NCBI GenBank assembly: GCA_002297045.1
Contig: DBJE01000013.1
Location: 124,001 to 188,000, forward strand
From: Caryophanales bacterium UBA784
GTDB taxonomy: Bacteria; Bacillota_I; Bacilli_A; RFN20; CAG-288
Length of the DNA stretch: 64,000 nt
Direction: 5' to 3'
The translations under genes were made by a program, and so were the position numbers. The first letter of the stretch is position 1. Each line of letters opens with the position of its first letter. Shown here piece after piece: positions 16,089 through 25,692 of this stretch. Under the pieces are notes generated by a model. That model did not search any database and was not told the DNA's origin. It was given only the letters and a program-made list of their open reading frames with translations.

Positions 16089-18395
16089 ATGAAAAAAACA
16101 AAAGCAAGGCTGACTTCTCTTCTTTCTCTTCTTCTTCTCGCTGGATGCAACGGCAAGACATCCGGCAGTGGTTCTGCGACGGTCCCTGGGGGAGATAGCA
16201 CACCCGAAAAACCCTCGACCGAAACAAAGACCGAGTCGTTTACCGGTACGGCAAACCTCACCGGTCTATCCGCAGACGAGAAGACCGTCCTTCTTGGACA
16301 GATGGAGGCCTATGCACAGAAGTATCACCTTACCGGTATACCTCTTTACGGATCTGGCGGTTATACGCTGATTAACGAACGTATTTCTCTTCCGGTGGGG
16401 AAGAATGTCCCTAATTACGGATATGGAATCCTGAGAGAAGGATATATTAAAACTGGCAGGACTGCCGAACAGGAACCGGTTGAGGCATATCGGGGCTATT
16501 ACCACACTGCGGTTGCCAGTGTAATGAATAATCTCTCGACAATCGATGCCTCGGATACCGGTACCGCTTCTCTGGTTGAATATATTTCCTCTGGACTTTA
16601 CAGCACGCGGCTAGTCAAAAACAAGGATGCACAGAAAAGCTACGATGACCAATATGAATGGTATGGTTCTCTTGCTAAGGAGGATGCTCCGGAAGGAATC
16701 GATGATGATTATGCCACGACCCATTCCTCGAAGAAGTGGAGAATCAAGGTAAAGACCGGCGCGAACAGCGGACTGAAATATAAGACTCTGTCCACGAAGT
16801 CGATTGACGGAACGAAGATTTCCTCGTTCAATGACACTCCGGTGACGGTTGACGACTATATCTTTGCCCTTAAAGTTATGTCGACCTATAAGTACGGAAA
16901 CTACTATTATTTCCAGTATTCTTCCGACACCTCGGAGATTGTCGGACTTGCCGACTATGTCAACGCCACTGCCGAAGTAGGGCTTACCAGCGATGCCGCT
17001 AAGACGGCATGGAACAAGGTCGGATACAAGAAAATCGATGATGAGACTATCGAAGTCGAATTTGCCCATCCGACAGATGAGTTCGGGGCCAGGTACCGAT
17101 TAAGTGGCGTTCTGCTCTCTCCGATTAATGAAAAATTCTATACCTTAGTCACGACCTTGGATTCCGACGGAACAATTGACGGCGATGATTTCGATAACGG
17201 CCGATATGCTAAGACGGTCAGCGACAAGGATAAGGGAGTCGACCTTACGCCGGCCGATACCACCCTGTCCTTAGGCGCCTATACCATCCAGAGCTATGAA
17301 AGCGGAACAGGAACAGATAACCGTATTGTCTTTGTCAAGAATCCGGACTGGGTCGATACGGTGACCGAAAAGGCGGAAACCGGATATGACATCTACCGGA
17401 TTCCCGGCATCGTTGTCAATATCAATGCGGCTAGGAAAACCGATTCGACCGCAAATTACAATAACTTCAAGGCCGGCAAAACGGATATTTCCTCTATTCC
17501 TGCTTCGGAAAAGGAAGCAGAGGCGGGAGACAAGCCCTATAAGTATTATGAGGAAGGCGATTCGGTCTGGAAACTCCAGGTCAACAGTCTGACGCAGGAG
17601 GAATGGAACAGCATCTTCAAAAAAGGCGGCGAAGTCATTGAGGACTATCAGACCGAGAATCCTTCCGACTACTATCAGTGCAAACCGATTAGGAGCAACG
17701 ATGACTTTATCAACGGCTTTTATACGGCAATCAACCGTGAGGCCTTAGCCAATCTGGTATCTGCCGATATTGGCGATTCCTTCTTCTCCGACCTTTATGA
17801 AATCGATCCAATCAACCATGTTTCCTATAACTCGACTCAAGCCCATAAGGACGCAAGGAAGAATTATTATCCCGATACCCACGGCTATAACCTTGAGGCA
17901 TCCAAACAGCTCTTCTCCCGTGCTATCGATTCCGAAATTGCGGCTGGACATTATACGGCCGGAACAAAGGAAAAACCGACAGAAATCCATGTCCAGGTCG
18001 CCTATCAGACCGAAAGCCAGATTACCCAGGAAGGCAATGCCATCAAGAAGTATGTCGAGGACTCTTTCAATGCGGTCGGACTGGACAAAGGTGTCAAACT
18101 GGTAATCGATAACTATGCCCCATCCGAATGGAGCGATATCTATTACAACAGGACCCTGGTCGGGAAATTCGACTTTGCCTTCGCCGCTATCTCCGGCTCT
18201 ACCCTCGATCCAATCAGCTTCAGGAATACCCTCTGCTCCAATTCCCGTTCCACCTTTACCCTTTCCTGGGGTGCCCATACCAATGAGGATACCGGGGAAA
18301 TCGTCTATGACGGAAAATCCTACTCCTTTGATGCAAGGTATGAGGCTCTTGTCTTAGGCGATGCCGAAATTCAGGATGGTAAGCTAGTCTACTAA
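16089..18395 (+). CDS. oppA: Oligopeptide ABC transporter substrate-binding lipoprotein
   Basis: An extracellular family 5 solute-binding protein that captures peptides for the Opp importer encoded next. Signal with lipobox LLAGC (Cys20), a Ser/Gly/Thr linker, then a large two-lobe binding fold. Its 768 residues are longer than classical OppA (about 540) and similar to the enlarged versions of Mollicutes. Family-like segments include NEKFYTLVTTL and a C-terminal LVGKFDFAFAAISGSTLDP. A terminator separates it from oppBCDF, so the binding protein can be made in excess over the membrane complex. Confidence 0.88.
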   Translation: MKKTKARLTSLLSLLLLAGCNGKTSGSGSATVPGGDSTPEKPSTETKTESFTGTANLTGLSADEKTVLLGQMEAYAQKYHLTGIPLYGSGGYTLINERISLPVGKNVPNYGYGILREGYIKTGRTAEQEPVEAYRGYYHTAVASVMNNLSTIDASDTGTASLVEYISSGLYSTRLVKNKDAQKSYDDQYEWYGSLAKEDAPEGIDDDYATTHSSKKWRIKVKTGANSGLKYKTLSTKSIDGTKISSFNDTPVTVDDYIFALKVMSTYKYGNYYYFQYSSDTSEIVGLADYVNATAEVGLTSDAAKTAWNKVGYKKIDDETIEVEFAHPTDEFGARYRLSGVLLSPINEKFYTLVTTLDSDGTIDGDDFDNGRYAKTVSDKDKGVDLTPADTTLSLGAYTIQSYESGTGTDNRIVFVKNPDWVDTVTEKAETGYDIYRIPGIVVNINAARKTDSTANYNNFKAGKTDISSIPASEKEAEAGDKPYKYYEEGDSVWKLQVNSLTQEEWNSIFKKGGEVIEDYQTENPSDYYQCKPIRSNDDFINGFYTAINREALANLVSADIGDSFFSDLYEIDPINHVSYNSTQAHKDARKNYYPDTHGYNLEASKQLFSRAIDSEIAAGHYTAGTKEKPTEIHVQVAYQTESQITQEGNAIKKYVEDSFNAVGLDKGVKLVIDNYAPSEWSDIYYNRTLVGKFDFAFAAISGSTLDPISFRNTLCSNSRSTFTLSWGAHTNEDTGEIVYDGKSYSFDARYEALVLGDAEIQDGKLVY

Positions 18396-18417
18396 GGATT
18401 CTGTTTCCTCTTGAAAT

Positions 18418-18452
18418 AAGCTGAACCGGGTTTTTATCCGGTTCAGCTTTTG
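18418..18452 (+). terminator. Terminator between the binding protein and oppB
   Basis: AAGCTGAACCGG (18418-18429) pairs with CCGGTTCAGCTT (18438-18449), followed by a short T-run. Partial read-through into oppBCDF is likely because only 44 bp remain before oppB and no clear second promoter is seen. Confidence 0.82.
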
Positions 18453-18496
18453 TCTCAATTGAGTTATAAAAACAAATTTATAGAAAGGAGTGCAAA

Positions 18497-19528
18497 ATGG
18501 TAAAATATGTCATTAAGCGTTTACTGCTTGCTATTGTTACCCTGTTTCTCATCTTATCGCTGACATTTATCCTTATTCAGCTTTTACCGTTTGAAAAACC
18601 TGTCGGAACCAGTGCACAGCAGGTCGCTTATTATACAAAGCAGGCTACCCTCGGGTATCTTGTCCGGACAAGCGAAGTGAACAATAAGCTCGGCACGCCC
18701 TTGTATACCACTACAATATCCGATACAACCTACTATTTTTACCAGGCTCCGATTCTCGGACAGTATCTTTCCTGGCTGAAGAATATCTTCACGGCCTGGG
18801 ACTGGGGACTGAGCAAATCGGTTCAGGCCAACGTTCCGGTCATGACCATTATTGCTAAGGGCCTTCCGGTAACTATCGAGGTTAATGTCCTTTCGGTCGT
18901 TCTTTCTGTCCCTCTTGGTATCGGACTTGGAATCTGGGCTGCCTTGAAAAAGAACAAACCGACCGACCATATTATTTCTACCCTGATTAGGATTTTTATT
19001 TCCGTTCCGAGCTTTGTCATCATCACCTTCCTGATTCTTACCTTCGGCTACAGGTGGAAAATCCTTCCTACCGAGTGGGCAAAGTCAACTTCGCCTCTCT
19101 CGGCTAAGGTGGCCGCCTTTGTTATCCCCGTCCTCTCCCTATCCTTCTCCAGTATCTGCGGATACTGCCGGTTTACCCGTGCCGAACTCTGCGATGTTCT
19201 CTCTTCCGACTATCTTCTTTTGGCCAGAACCAAGGGACTGACAAAGAAACAATCGGTTATGCGCCACGCCTTACGCAACGCCATGGTACCGATTCTTCCT
19301 TCCATTCTTGCCGAGGTTGTCGGCATTCTCTCCGGGTCGATGATCCTAGAGACACTTTACAACATACCCGGAATCGGGAATCTCTTCTATGAGGCTTTAC
19401 GGGCTAAGGATTACAACCTACTTATGGCCGATAGGGCTCTCTTTACCAGTATCGGCCTTCTTGCCGGAATTGTCCTAGACCTTTCCTATGGATTCCTTGA
19501 TCCGAGAATCAGAATGGGGGAAAAGTAA
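18497..19528 (+). CDS. oppB: Oligopeptide ABC transporter permease OppB
   Basis: The first membrane subunit of the importer. 343 residues with six membrane segments. A periplasm-side loop of about 80 residues follows helix 1. The cytoplasmic EAA loop that contacts the ATPase is visible as ARTKGLTKKQSVMRHALRNA. A GAAAGGAG site precedes the ATG. The stop lies directly before the oppC start. Confidence 0.92.
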   Translation: MVKYVIKRLLLAIVTLFLILSLTFILIQLLPFEKPVGTSAQQVAYYTKQATLGYLVRTSEVNNKLGTPLYTTTISDTTYYFYQAPILGQYLSWLKNIFTAWDWGLSKSVQANVPVMTIIAKGLPVTIEVNVLSVVLSVPLGIGLGIWAALKKNKPTDHIISTLIRIFISVPSFVIITFLILTFGYRWKILPTEWAKSTSPLSAKVAAFVIPVLSLSFSSICGYCRFTRAELCDVLSSDYLLLARTKGLTKKQSVMRHALRNAMVPILPSILAEVVGILSGSMILETLYNIPGIGNLFYEALRAKDYNLLMADRALFTSIGLLAGIVLDLSYGFLDPRIRMGEK

Positions 19529-19529
19529 A

Positions 19530-21392
19530 ATGGAAAAGTTCAACTATTGCGATTCGTCCGGAAAATCCCATTCCGTCCAGCTTGATGCAAAGGAATTTGA
19601 GTTTGCCCAAAAGGATAAGGCGATAACCGATGTCAAATTCAAAGGCAAGCCGGTCACATTTGCTAAGGATGCCTTTATCCGGTTCTGCAAGAATAAATCC
19701 AGCATTGTCGCCGCTGTTATCCTAGGACTGATTGTCCTTCTTTCCTTCATTCTTCCCTTTGCCATTCCCTATGATGTCTCCAATACTCATGCCGAGGAAA
19801 CTTTCCTGGCCCCGAAAATTTTCCGTACCGGAACCGGTTTTCTTGACGGAACTAAGCAGTATAAGGATGTCGTCTATGATGAATCCACCGGATATCCTTC
19901 TACCTCTTCCCAGCTAGACAACGGATCGATTCTGATGGATACAAGGAAGATCTATGACGGATATACGGATACTGCCTATTCCTTTGCCCATAACGGATAT
20001 GTCCGTATCGGAAACACTTCTAGCGAGGCTTCCTCCTACCTCAGCACCAAAGTTCTTACCCTGACGGACAGGAAAAACGTTACGTTGGAGTTCGAAATCG
20101 AATCCGGGCTTGATCCGGAAAACTTTGACAATTCCTCCTACAATGTGACACTGGAATACCTTGACGGAACGGAAAATAAGTCAATCAGCGTCCTCAAAAA
20201 CTCCTATCGGTACGGAAGCGTATCTCTGTCCCTTGACGGCTTTCTAAAGGATGTCTCAAACGGAAATCTCTCGGTTTCCTTTTCTGTCGATCCGATTAAG
20301 GAAACCGGTAAAGCCGTTTATCTAAAGTCTCTCACTCTTAAGGATAACGGAAATACGGTTTACTCCTTCAGTGATGCCGCTCAGGCTATTTACCATAAGG
20401 AACTCTCCCTAAACGGCAACGGAGTCTCCCTTTTCCAGGGTGTAATTAAATACTGCTCGTTCTCCTACGATACCTACAATGCCAAATACGGGGACAGAAG
20501 CAGGTCTATCGGCGAATCGGAAAGGAAGGAATATATCGATAAGGGGTATCTCAGCTATGACTTTTCTGTCGGCCCTTCCTCCTTTAAGATTCTAAACGGG
20601 GACAGATGTCCGATTAAGTCCGTTTCTAAGCAGAATACCGTCGAGGGCCTGATTACCGTAACGACACTTGACTGCGTCGTTACCTACTATAAGTACCTTG
20701 GCTATAGCAGAAGGCCGATTCATCTTTTCGGAACGAACGGACAGGGAAAGGACAGGTTGAAATATGTGGCTGAGGGAACCAGAAACTCTTTGGGCATCGG
20801 CATCCTTATCTCCCTGATTACCTTCCTCTTCGGCCTGATCTATGGTGCTATCGAGGGTTATTTCGGTGGTACAGTCGATTTGATCAGGGAACGGATTGTC
20901 GATATCCTCGGCTACATTCCCTGGATTGTCGTCGTTACTCTCTGCGTCCTTCACTTTGGACAAGGATTCGGTGTCTTTATCCTGGCGAGGTGTCTCACTG
21001 GGTGGATTTCGACTTCGTCGATCACCAGAACACAATTCTACCGGTTCAAGAAGCGGGAATATGTACTTGCCTCAAAGAGCCTAGGGGCTAAGGATTCGCG
21101 TCTTATCTTTACCCACATCCTTCCCAATTCCCTAGGAACGATTGTCACCTCTTCCGTTTTAAGGATCCCTTCCGTTATCTTCTCCGAGGCGAGTATTTCC
21201 TATCTCGGAATCGGACTTAAGGGGCTCTCCTCATTAGGCGTCATCCTCAGCGACAACCAGGTCTACATCAATTCCTATTCCTATCTTCTCATCTTCCCTT
21301 CTGTTGTCTTGGCCCTGATGATGATCTGCTTCAATCTTTTCGGTAACGGATTGCGTGATGCCCTTAACCCATCACTGAAAGGAAGTGATTGA
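19530..21392 (+). CDS. oppC: Oligopeptide ABC transporter permease OppC with large extracellular insert
   Basis: The second membrane subunit. I start it at the ATG at 19530, one base after oppB ends, with a GGGGG site at 19516-19520. It is 620 residues, about twice the usual 300. After the first membrane helix (about residues 55-80) comes an insert of about 310 residues, Ser/Thr/Tyr/Asp-rich and beta-like, predicted to lie outside the cell. The remaining helices follow from about residue 410, with the EAA loop ASKSLGAKDSRLIFTHILPN. The insert could pre-bind peptide or dock the lipoprotein. The permease core is certain; the role of the insert is inference. Confidence 0.9.
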   Translation: MEKFNYCDSSGKSHSVQLDAKEFEFAQKDKAITDVKFKGKPVTFAKDAFIRFCKNKSSIVAAVILGLIVLLSFILPFAIPYDVSNTHAEETFLAPKIFRTGTGFLDGTKQYKDVVYDESTGYPSTSSQLDNGSILMDTRKIYDGYTDTAYSFAHNGYVRIGNTSSEASSYLSTKVLTLTDRKNVTLEFEIESGLDPENFDNSSYNVTLEYLDGTENKSISVLKNSYRYGSVSLSLDGFLKDVSNGNLSVSFSVDPIKETGKAVYLKSLTLKDNGNTVYSFSDAAQAIYHKELSLNGNGVSLFQGVIKYCSFSYDTYNAKYGDRSRSIGESERKEYIDKGYLSYDFSVGPSSFKILNGDRCPIKSVSKQNTVEGLITVTTLDCVVTYYKYLGYSRRPIHLFGTNGQGKDRLKYVAEGTRNSLGIGILISLITFLFGLIYGAIEGYFGGTVDLIRERIVDILGYIPWIVVVTLCVLHFGQGFGVFILARCLTGWISTSSITRTQFYRFKKREYVLASKSLGAKDSRLIFTHILPNSLGTIVTSSVLRIPSVIFSEASISYLGIGLKGLSSLGVILSDNQVYINSYSYLLIFPSVVLALMMICFNLFGNGLRDALNPSLKGSD

Positions 21393-21393
21393 T

Positions 21394-22980
21394 ATGGAAG
21401 AAAAAAAGAAAGTACTGTCTGTCCATAATCTCCGTGTTTCATTTAAATCGGATTACGGGATCGTCCATGCCGTCCGCGGCGTCTCTTTCGACCTCTACAA
21501 AGGGGAGACCCTTTGTATAGTCGGAGAATCGGGAAGCGGAAAATCGGTCACTTCAAAGACCATCATGGGTATCCTTCCTCCATCGGCGAGGATTGAGGAA
21601 GGAAGCATTGATTTCGAGGGTGAAGACCTGACTAAGGTGTCTGAGGAGGAATTCCATAATATCCGGGGGAAGAAGATAGGAAGGATCTTCCAGGATCCTC
21701 TCTCTTCCCTAAACCCAATCAGGAAAGTCGGAAAACAGATTACGGAGGCAAGGCTCATCAACAGAAACAGGCTTGACCGCCTTTTCGAATCAAAGATTCA
21801 GAAGGAAAGGACAGCATTGAAGAACGCCCAGTCAAAGAGAAGCAGCGAGAAGGAAAAGACCTATGCTGCTGAGGAGTTCTTCCTTTCCGACAGCAAGAAG
21901 AAACTCGCAGATCTTCTCTATTCCCATCCCGAATGGTCTAAGGCGGATAAGAAAGAAGTGATTCGGGAAGAGAAGAAAAAGCAAAAGGACGGCTATAAGA
22001 AAATCAAAAGCGAGGGAAAGAAAAAACGAACGGAAATCGATCGTGAGTATCATCAGGCTGCTCCCTCTCTTAAGGCAGCCCTCAGCCAAAAGAAGAAGAT
22101 TGCCAAGAAAGAAGTCTCTCTTTACTATGCTAAACTGAAAAAGAAAAAGAAAAGGCAACTGCTCAGTCTGAAGAAAGAAAGGACGCTATGTGACAATCTT
22201 GAAACGGCAAAAAAGGATTTTTCCGCTAAGAAGAAACAGATTGAAGACGAATTCATCTCCAAGACGAAGATCACAAAGGCAAGGGCTAAGGAAAAGGCTC
22301 TTTCAGTCAGGAAGGAAGTCGGTATTCCTCAGCCGGAGCTCCGCTTTAAGCAGTATCCCTTTGAGTTTTCTGGAGGAAGGCGGCAACGTATTGTCATTGC
22401 TATCGCCCTTACGGCCAATCCGGAAATCCTTATCTGCGATGAACCGACTACTGCTCTGGATGTGACGATTCAGGCCCAGATTCTCGAACTGATCAATAAG
22501 ATTAAGAAGGACCGGAACAGGTCAATTATCTTTATCACCCATGACCTTGGCGTTGTTGCCAATAGGGCTGACCGGGTAGCGGTCAGGTATGCCGGTAAGA
22601 TTGTCGAAGTCGGTACGGTCTATGAAATCTTCTTTGAACCGAAGCATCCTTATACCTGGGCACTTCTCTCTTCCATTCCGGACATTGACTCTAAGGAGAA
22701 ACTTGATGCCATTCCTGGTACTCCGCCTAATCTTGTCCACCCTCCGAAAGGGGATGCATTTGCCGAACGGAACAGATATGCCCTTAAGATTGACTATGAA
22801 TATGAACCGCCTGAATTCACTCTCTCTCCCACCCATAAGGCCTCTACCTGGCTACTCTATAAGAAATTCGCACCTAAGGTAACGAGGCCCCCGATTATCG
22901 AGAAGAGAATACAGCGGGCATTAGAGGAGGAAAAAGAATATGAACAGAAACAAAAAGAACAAGGAAAACCTTCAGCCTGA
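21394..22980 (+). CDS. oppD: Oligopeptide ABC transporter ATPase OppD with lysine-rich insert
   Basis: An energising subunit of the importer. The ATG at 21394 follows AAAGGAAG by 8 bases; a GTG at 21385 is an alternative. Walker A is VGESGSGKS, the Q-loop FQDPLSSLNP, the signature SGGRRQR and Walker B ILICDEPTTALD. Between Q-loop and signature lies an insert of about 190 residues, almost entirely Lys, Glu, Ala and Ser, with coiled-coil character. Comparable inserts are known in Mollicutes OppD. The C-terminal oligopeptide domain (PGTPPNL) is present. 528 residues versus about 340 usual. Confidence 0.9.
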   Translation: MEEKKKVLSVHNLRVSFKSDYGIVHAVRGVSFDLYKGETLCIVGESGSGKSVTSKTIMGILPPSARIEEGSIDFEGEDLTKVSEEEFHNIRGKKIGRIFQDPLSSLNPIRKVGKQITEARLINRNRLDRLFESKIQKERTALKNAQSKRSSEKEKTYAAEEFFLSDSKKKLADLLYSHPEWSKADKKEVIREEKKKQKDGYKKIKSEGKKKRTEIDREYHQAAPSLKAALSQKKKIAKKEVSLYYAKLKKKKKRQLLSLKKERTLCDNLETAKKDFSAKKKQIEDEFISKTKITKARAKEKALSVRKEVGIPQPELRFKQYPFEFSGGRRQRIVIAIALTANPEILICDEPTTALDVTIQAQILELINKIKKDRNRSIIFITHDLGVVANRADRVAVRYAGKIVEVGTVYEIFFEPKHPYTWALLSSIPDIDSKEKLDAIPGTPPNLVHPPKGDAFAERNRYALKIDYEYEPPEFTLSPTHKASTWLLYKKFAPKVTRPPIIEKRIQRALEEEKEYEQKQKEQGKPSA

Positions 22981-24262
22981 TCTGACGGAGAATGCGTCAT
23001 TGACCGGACGGTTTTCCTCCTCCGACCCTGCCTTAGACGATGAGGAACATGCCTTTAACGAAACTAAGGACGATCCCTGGAGGACAAAGGAAATCAATCT
23101 TGCCCATCATGGTAAGGTCAAGTTCCGTCAGGATTATGCTGATGACCATGTCCTTCTTTCCGTCAACCACCTTAAGGAATTCTTTACCCTCGGCCATTTT
23201 CCTCACAAGAAATGGCTCAAGGCGGTCCATGATATTTCCTTCCAGATTCATGAGGGGGAATGCAGGGGACTAGTCGGTGAATCCGGTTGCGGTAAGTCTA
23301 CTACTGGACGGACCATCAGGCGTCTTTATCCTGCCACTTCCGGTTCGGTCTACTATAAAGGCTTCCGGATTCAGGCCGGCTCCCGGTGGAATAAGAAGGA
23401 AATCAAGTGGAAGACGAAGAAAGGAAAGGAACAGATTGAGAAAATCAAAAGTGATGCTTCCCTTCCGGACAGCGTCAAGAAAGACAGAATCCACGATATC
23501 AAGCTGAAGATAAAGGAGATCAGACGGATTCAGAAGGAAAAGATCAGACAGATAAACTACGATAACCGGCATGTCGATGATAAGCTGCTAAATGAAATTC
23601 AGATGATCTTCCAGGATCCGATTGATTCCCTTGATCCTCATAGGACTGTTGAGGAGATTATTTCCGAGGGTCTTAAGATTCAGGGCTTCCGTAATCGGAA
23701 GGAAAACCACGAAAAGGTTGTTTCCGTGTTAAAGGAAGTCGGACTGATTGAGGACTATTGCTCCCGTTATCCCCATGAGTTTTCCGGTGGGCAGCGTCAG
23801 CGTGTCGGTATTGCCCGTGCCTTAGTCAGGAATCCTAAGCTTCTTATCTGCGATGAACCTATCTCCGCCCTTGACGTCTCTATCCGTGCCCAGGTGATCA
23901 ACCTTCTTAACGAACTGAAGGAAAAGAGAAACCTTTCCATTCTTTTTATTGCCCACGACCTCTCCGTCGTCAAATACTTCTGCGACAAGATTGCCGTCAG
24001 GTATTTCGGAGACAGGGTTGAACTGGCTCCCTCTGATGAGCTCTTTGCCCATCCTCTCCATCCCTATACCCGTTCTCTTCTTTCCGCCATTCCTAAGCCG
24101 AATCCCTTTACGGAGAAACGGCGGGAGAGAATCCACTACGATCCTTCAAAAGCGCACGACTATTCAATCGATAAACCCTCCTTCAGAGAGGTAGAGAAGG
24201 ATCACTTTGTTCTCTGCAACGATGCCGAATTCCGAAAGTATAAGGAAGAAGTGAAGAAATAG
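22940..24262 (+). CDS. oppF: Oligopeptide ABC transporter ATPase OppF with short insert
   Basis: The second ATPase of the importer, starting inside the oppD end (41-bp overlap) after GAGGAGG at 22925. An N-terminal extension of about 60 residues precedes the ATPase. Walker A is VGESGCGKST, the Q-loop FQDPIDSLDPH, the signature SGGQRQR and Walker B LICDEPISALD. An insert of about 75 Lys/Ile/Glu-rich residues sits between Walker A and the Q-loop, shorter than and placed differently from the one in OppD. The operon ends at the terminator at 24265. Confidence 0.91.
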   Translation: MNRNKKNKENLQPDLTENASLTGRFSSSDPALDDEEHAFNETKDDPWRTKEINLAHHGKVKFRQDYADDHVLLSVNHLKEFFTLGHFPHKKWLKAVHDISFQIHEGECRGLVGESGCGKSTTGRTIRRLYPATSGSVYYKGFRIQAGSRWNKKEIKWKTKKGKEQIEKIKSDASLPDSVKKDRIHDIKLKIKEIRRIQKEKIRQINYDNRHVDDKLLNEIQMIFQDPIDSLDPHRTVEEIISEGLKIQGFRNRKENHEKVVSVLKEVGLIEDYCSRYPHEFSGGQRQRVGIARALVRNPKLLICDEPISALDVSIRAQVINLLNELKEKRNLSILFIAHDLSVVKYFCDKIAVRYFGDRVELAPSDELFAHPLHPYTRSLLSAIPKPNPFTEKRRERIHYDPSKAHDYSIDKPSFREVEKDHFVLCNDAEFRKYKEEVKK

Positions 24263-24264
24263 GA

Positions 24265-24318
24265 AAAACCGTCTTTCATCCAATCTATGATTTGGAAGGA
24301 AGACGGTTTATTTTTCTT
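24265..24318 (+). terminator. Terminator of oppBCDF
   Basis: AAACCGTCTT and the following TCCAA pair with TTGGA and AAGACGGTTT (24266-24284 with 24291-24308), followed by TTTTTC. Confidence 0.8.
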
Positions 24319-24338
24319 TTGAAAAACAGTCGAGACTC

Positions 24339-24563
24339 CTATTTCTTTTTATCATCATCCTTTTTTGAGGTTGACTTATCTTTCTTGTCGTTTATTTTCT
24401 CTATGATGGTATCGGTAAGAAGGGCTAACGAATACCTTAGAGCGCAAAGAATTATGGAAATAGGAAAGCCTGGAAGGACAAATTCATTATCGCAGAGAGC
24501 AAGTACAAAAGCAGCACAGGCAAGGATGATACTCCTAATTTTGACAATTGTGGTTTTTTTCAT
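24339..24563 (-). CDS. Small two-helix membrane protein, unknown
   Basis: A 74-residue protein: two hydrophobic segments (about residues 8-26 and 30-52), then a highly charged tail of Lys, Asp and Ser. It starts two bases after the stop of the preceding minus-strand gene, so it looks translationally coupled to it. I do not recognise a family. The pairing of a secreted protein with a small basic-tailed membrane protein recalls toxin/immunity or bacteriocin loci, but nothing in the sequence proves that. Confidence 0.45.
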   Translation of the reverse strand: MKKTTIVKIRSIILACAAFVLALCDNEFVLPGFPISIILCALRYSLALLTDTIIEKINDKKDKSTSKKDDDKKK

Positions 24564-24565
24564 AT

Positions 24566-25030
24566 TTAATACCGGTAAGTGACGTTCCTTGTGTCCCAGT
24601 TTGCAATGTGATTGATTTTGTTTCCTAGGAATCTGGCATATGCGGATATATTAATGGATGCGACTCGGCCGGTTGATGCCCATGATGTTCCAAACGAGAG
24701 CCTTTGATTATTAAAAGTTGATCCGAAAAACCAATAGCGACTCACTTTCCAGCTGACAGCATGATTGGCAGAATCGTATGTTGTATGGATTGTCGGGCCT
24801 GCATCTGTCTCAAAAGAAATGCCGATATTCGCACTGGCTGAAGACCCAAGGTTTAGACTTGCGTTTACGCTTTTTGCACGTTTTGTGTCTTTTGGAGAAT
24901 AATCTATGATATTGTCAGATGTATAACAAAGCTGATTCTTGATTTCCATCAAATCACAATTTCCAGTTGTTTCACACTTATTATTTACCGCAGTCGCATT
25001 TGTTTTTAAGGCAAAGTAGGGGAGTAGCAT
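24566..25030 (-). pseudogene. Secreted-type protein, 5' end lost to an IS remnant
   Basis: The minus-strand frame is open to 25288, but its first 75 or so codons lie antisense to transposase-derived sequence and look artificial. The credible part begins near an ATG at 25030 (about 154 residues). It is rich in Ser, Asn, Thr and Tyr, contains ANIGISFETDAG and ends TRNVTYRY, like an exported beta-rich protein. No signal peptide is visible at 25030, which agrees with loss of the true 5' end. I do not recognise the family. Confidence 0.5.
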
Positions 25031-25177
25031 AAAGTTTGTGTAAGGAGGGCAGGACAACGATAGTGAATTTTCTTGGATGCCCTCATTCACAGGAAGCTGG
25101 GGTTTCCTGGAGGGTGTGCATGGCAAAGCGATGAGAGGAAGAGAGGCCGAAAATCCTAATAGAATAGTCGGGAGGAA

Positions 25178-25560
25178 TGGCAGACAACCTGTACGCGAGA
25201 GTCTTCTCCGCTGACGGACCGGTACGCCTCGGAGTTCAGACTCTTTGGTGGAAAGCCCATAGGCCTTTCCTCGATGATATCCCCGCATCCCGACTTTGCA
25301 CAGATAGGGGATATGATGATGAACGCATTCAGAGGAAGGGAGCCGGAGAAATCCTGGCGGGATTCTTGATGGTCCAGTCGATGGCGTGGAAAGGCAACTG
25401 CCGTAATAACCTCATCATGGAGAACTTCTTCGGACGGCTGAAGGTCGAGATATTTACGGCGAGGAGGAACCCTATCCGGACTACGGCAGTCGGAAGAAAG
25501 CCATCGAGGACAATATCCCTTAGTACAACTTTGACTAGCTGAAAGAGTATCTTCATTGAA
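25178..25560 (+). mobile_element. IS3/IS150-family transposase remnant
   Basis: The C-terminal third of an IS3-type OrfB is recognisable but in two frames. One frame (about 25190-25345) carries LSxxxD-like sequence and SPHPDFAQIGDMMMNAF, which matches the region before the catalytic HSDQGWQY. After a frameshift and loss of that motif, the next frame (25372-25455) reads VQSMAWKGNCRNNLIMENFF, the classic QSMSRKGNCxDNAxxENFF block with the DDE glutamate. No intact transposase or clean terminal repeats are seen, so the element is dead. Confidence 0.75.
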
Positions 25561-25692
25561 AACAGCCTTTGGAGTCTCTTTCCAATTTAGGTACTATTTG
25601 ATAACATTTCCCTTATCGGTCCGGATTTTCGGGCACGGAACATATCCGAGAAACAAAAAGCCGGAAGACGCAGAGCGTCTTCCGGTGTTCTT

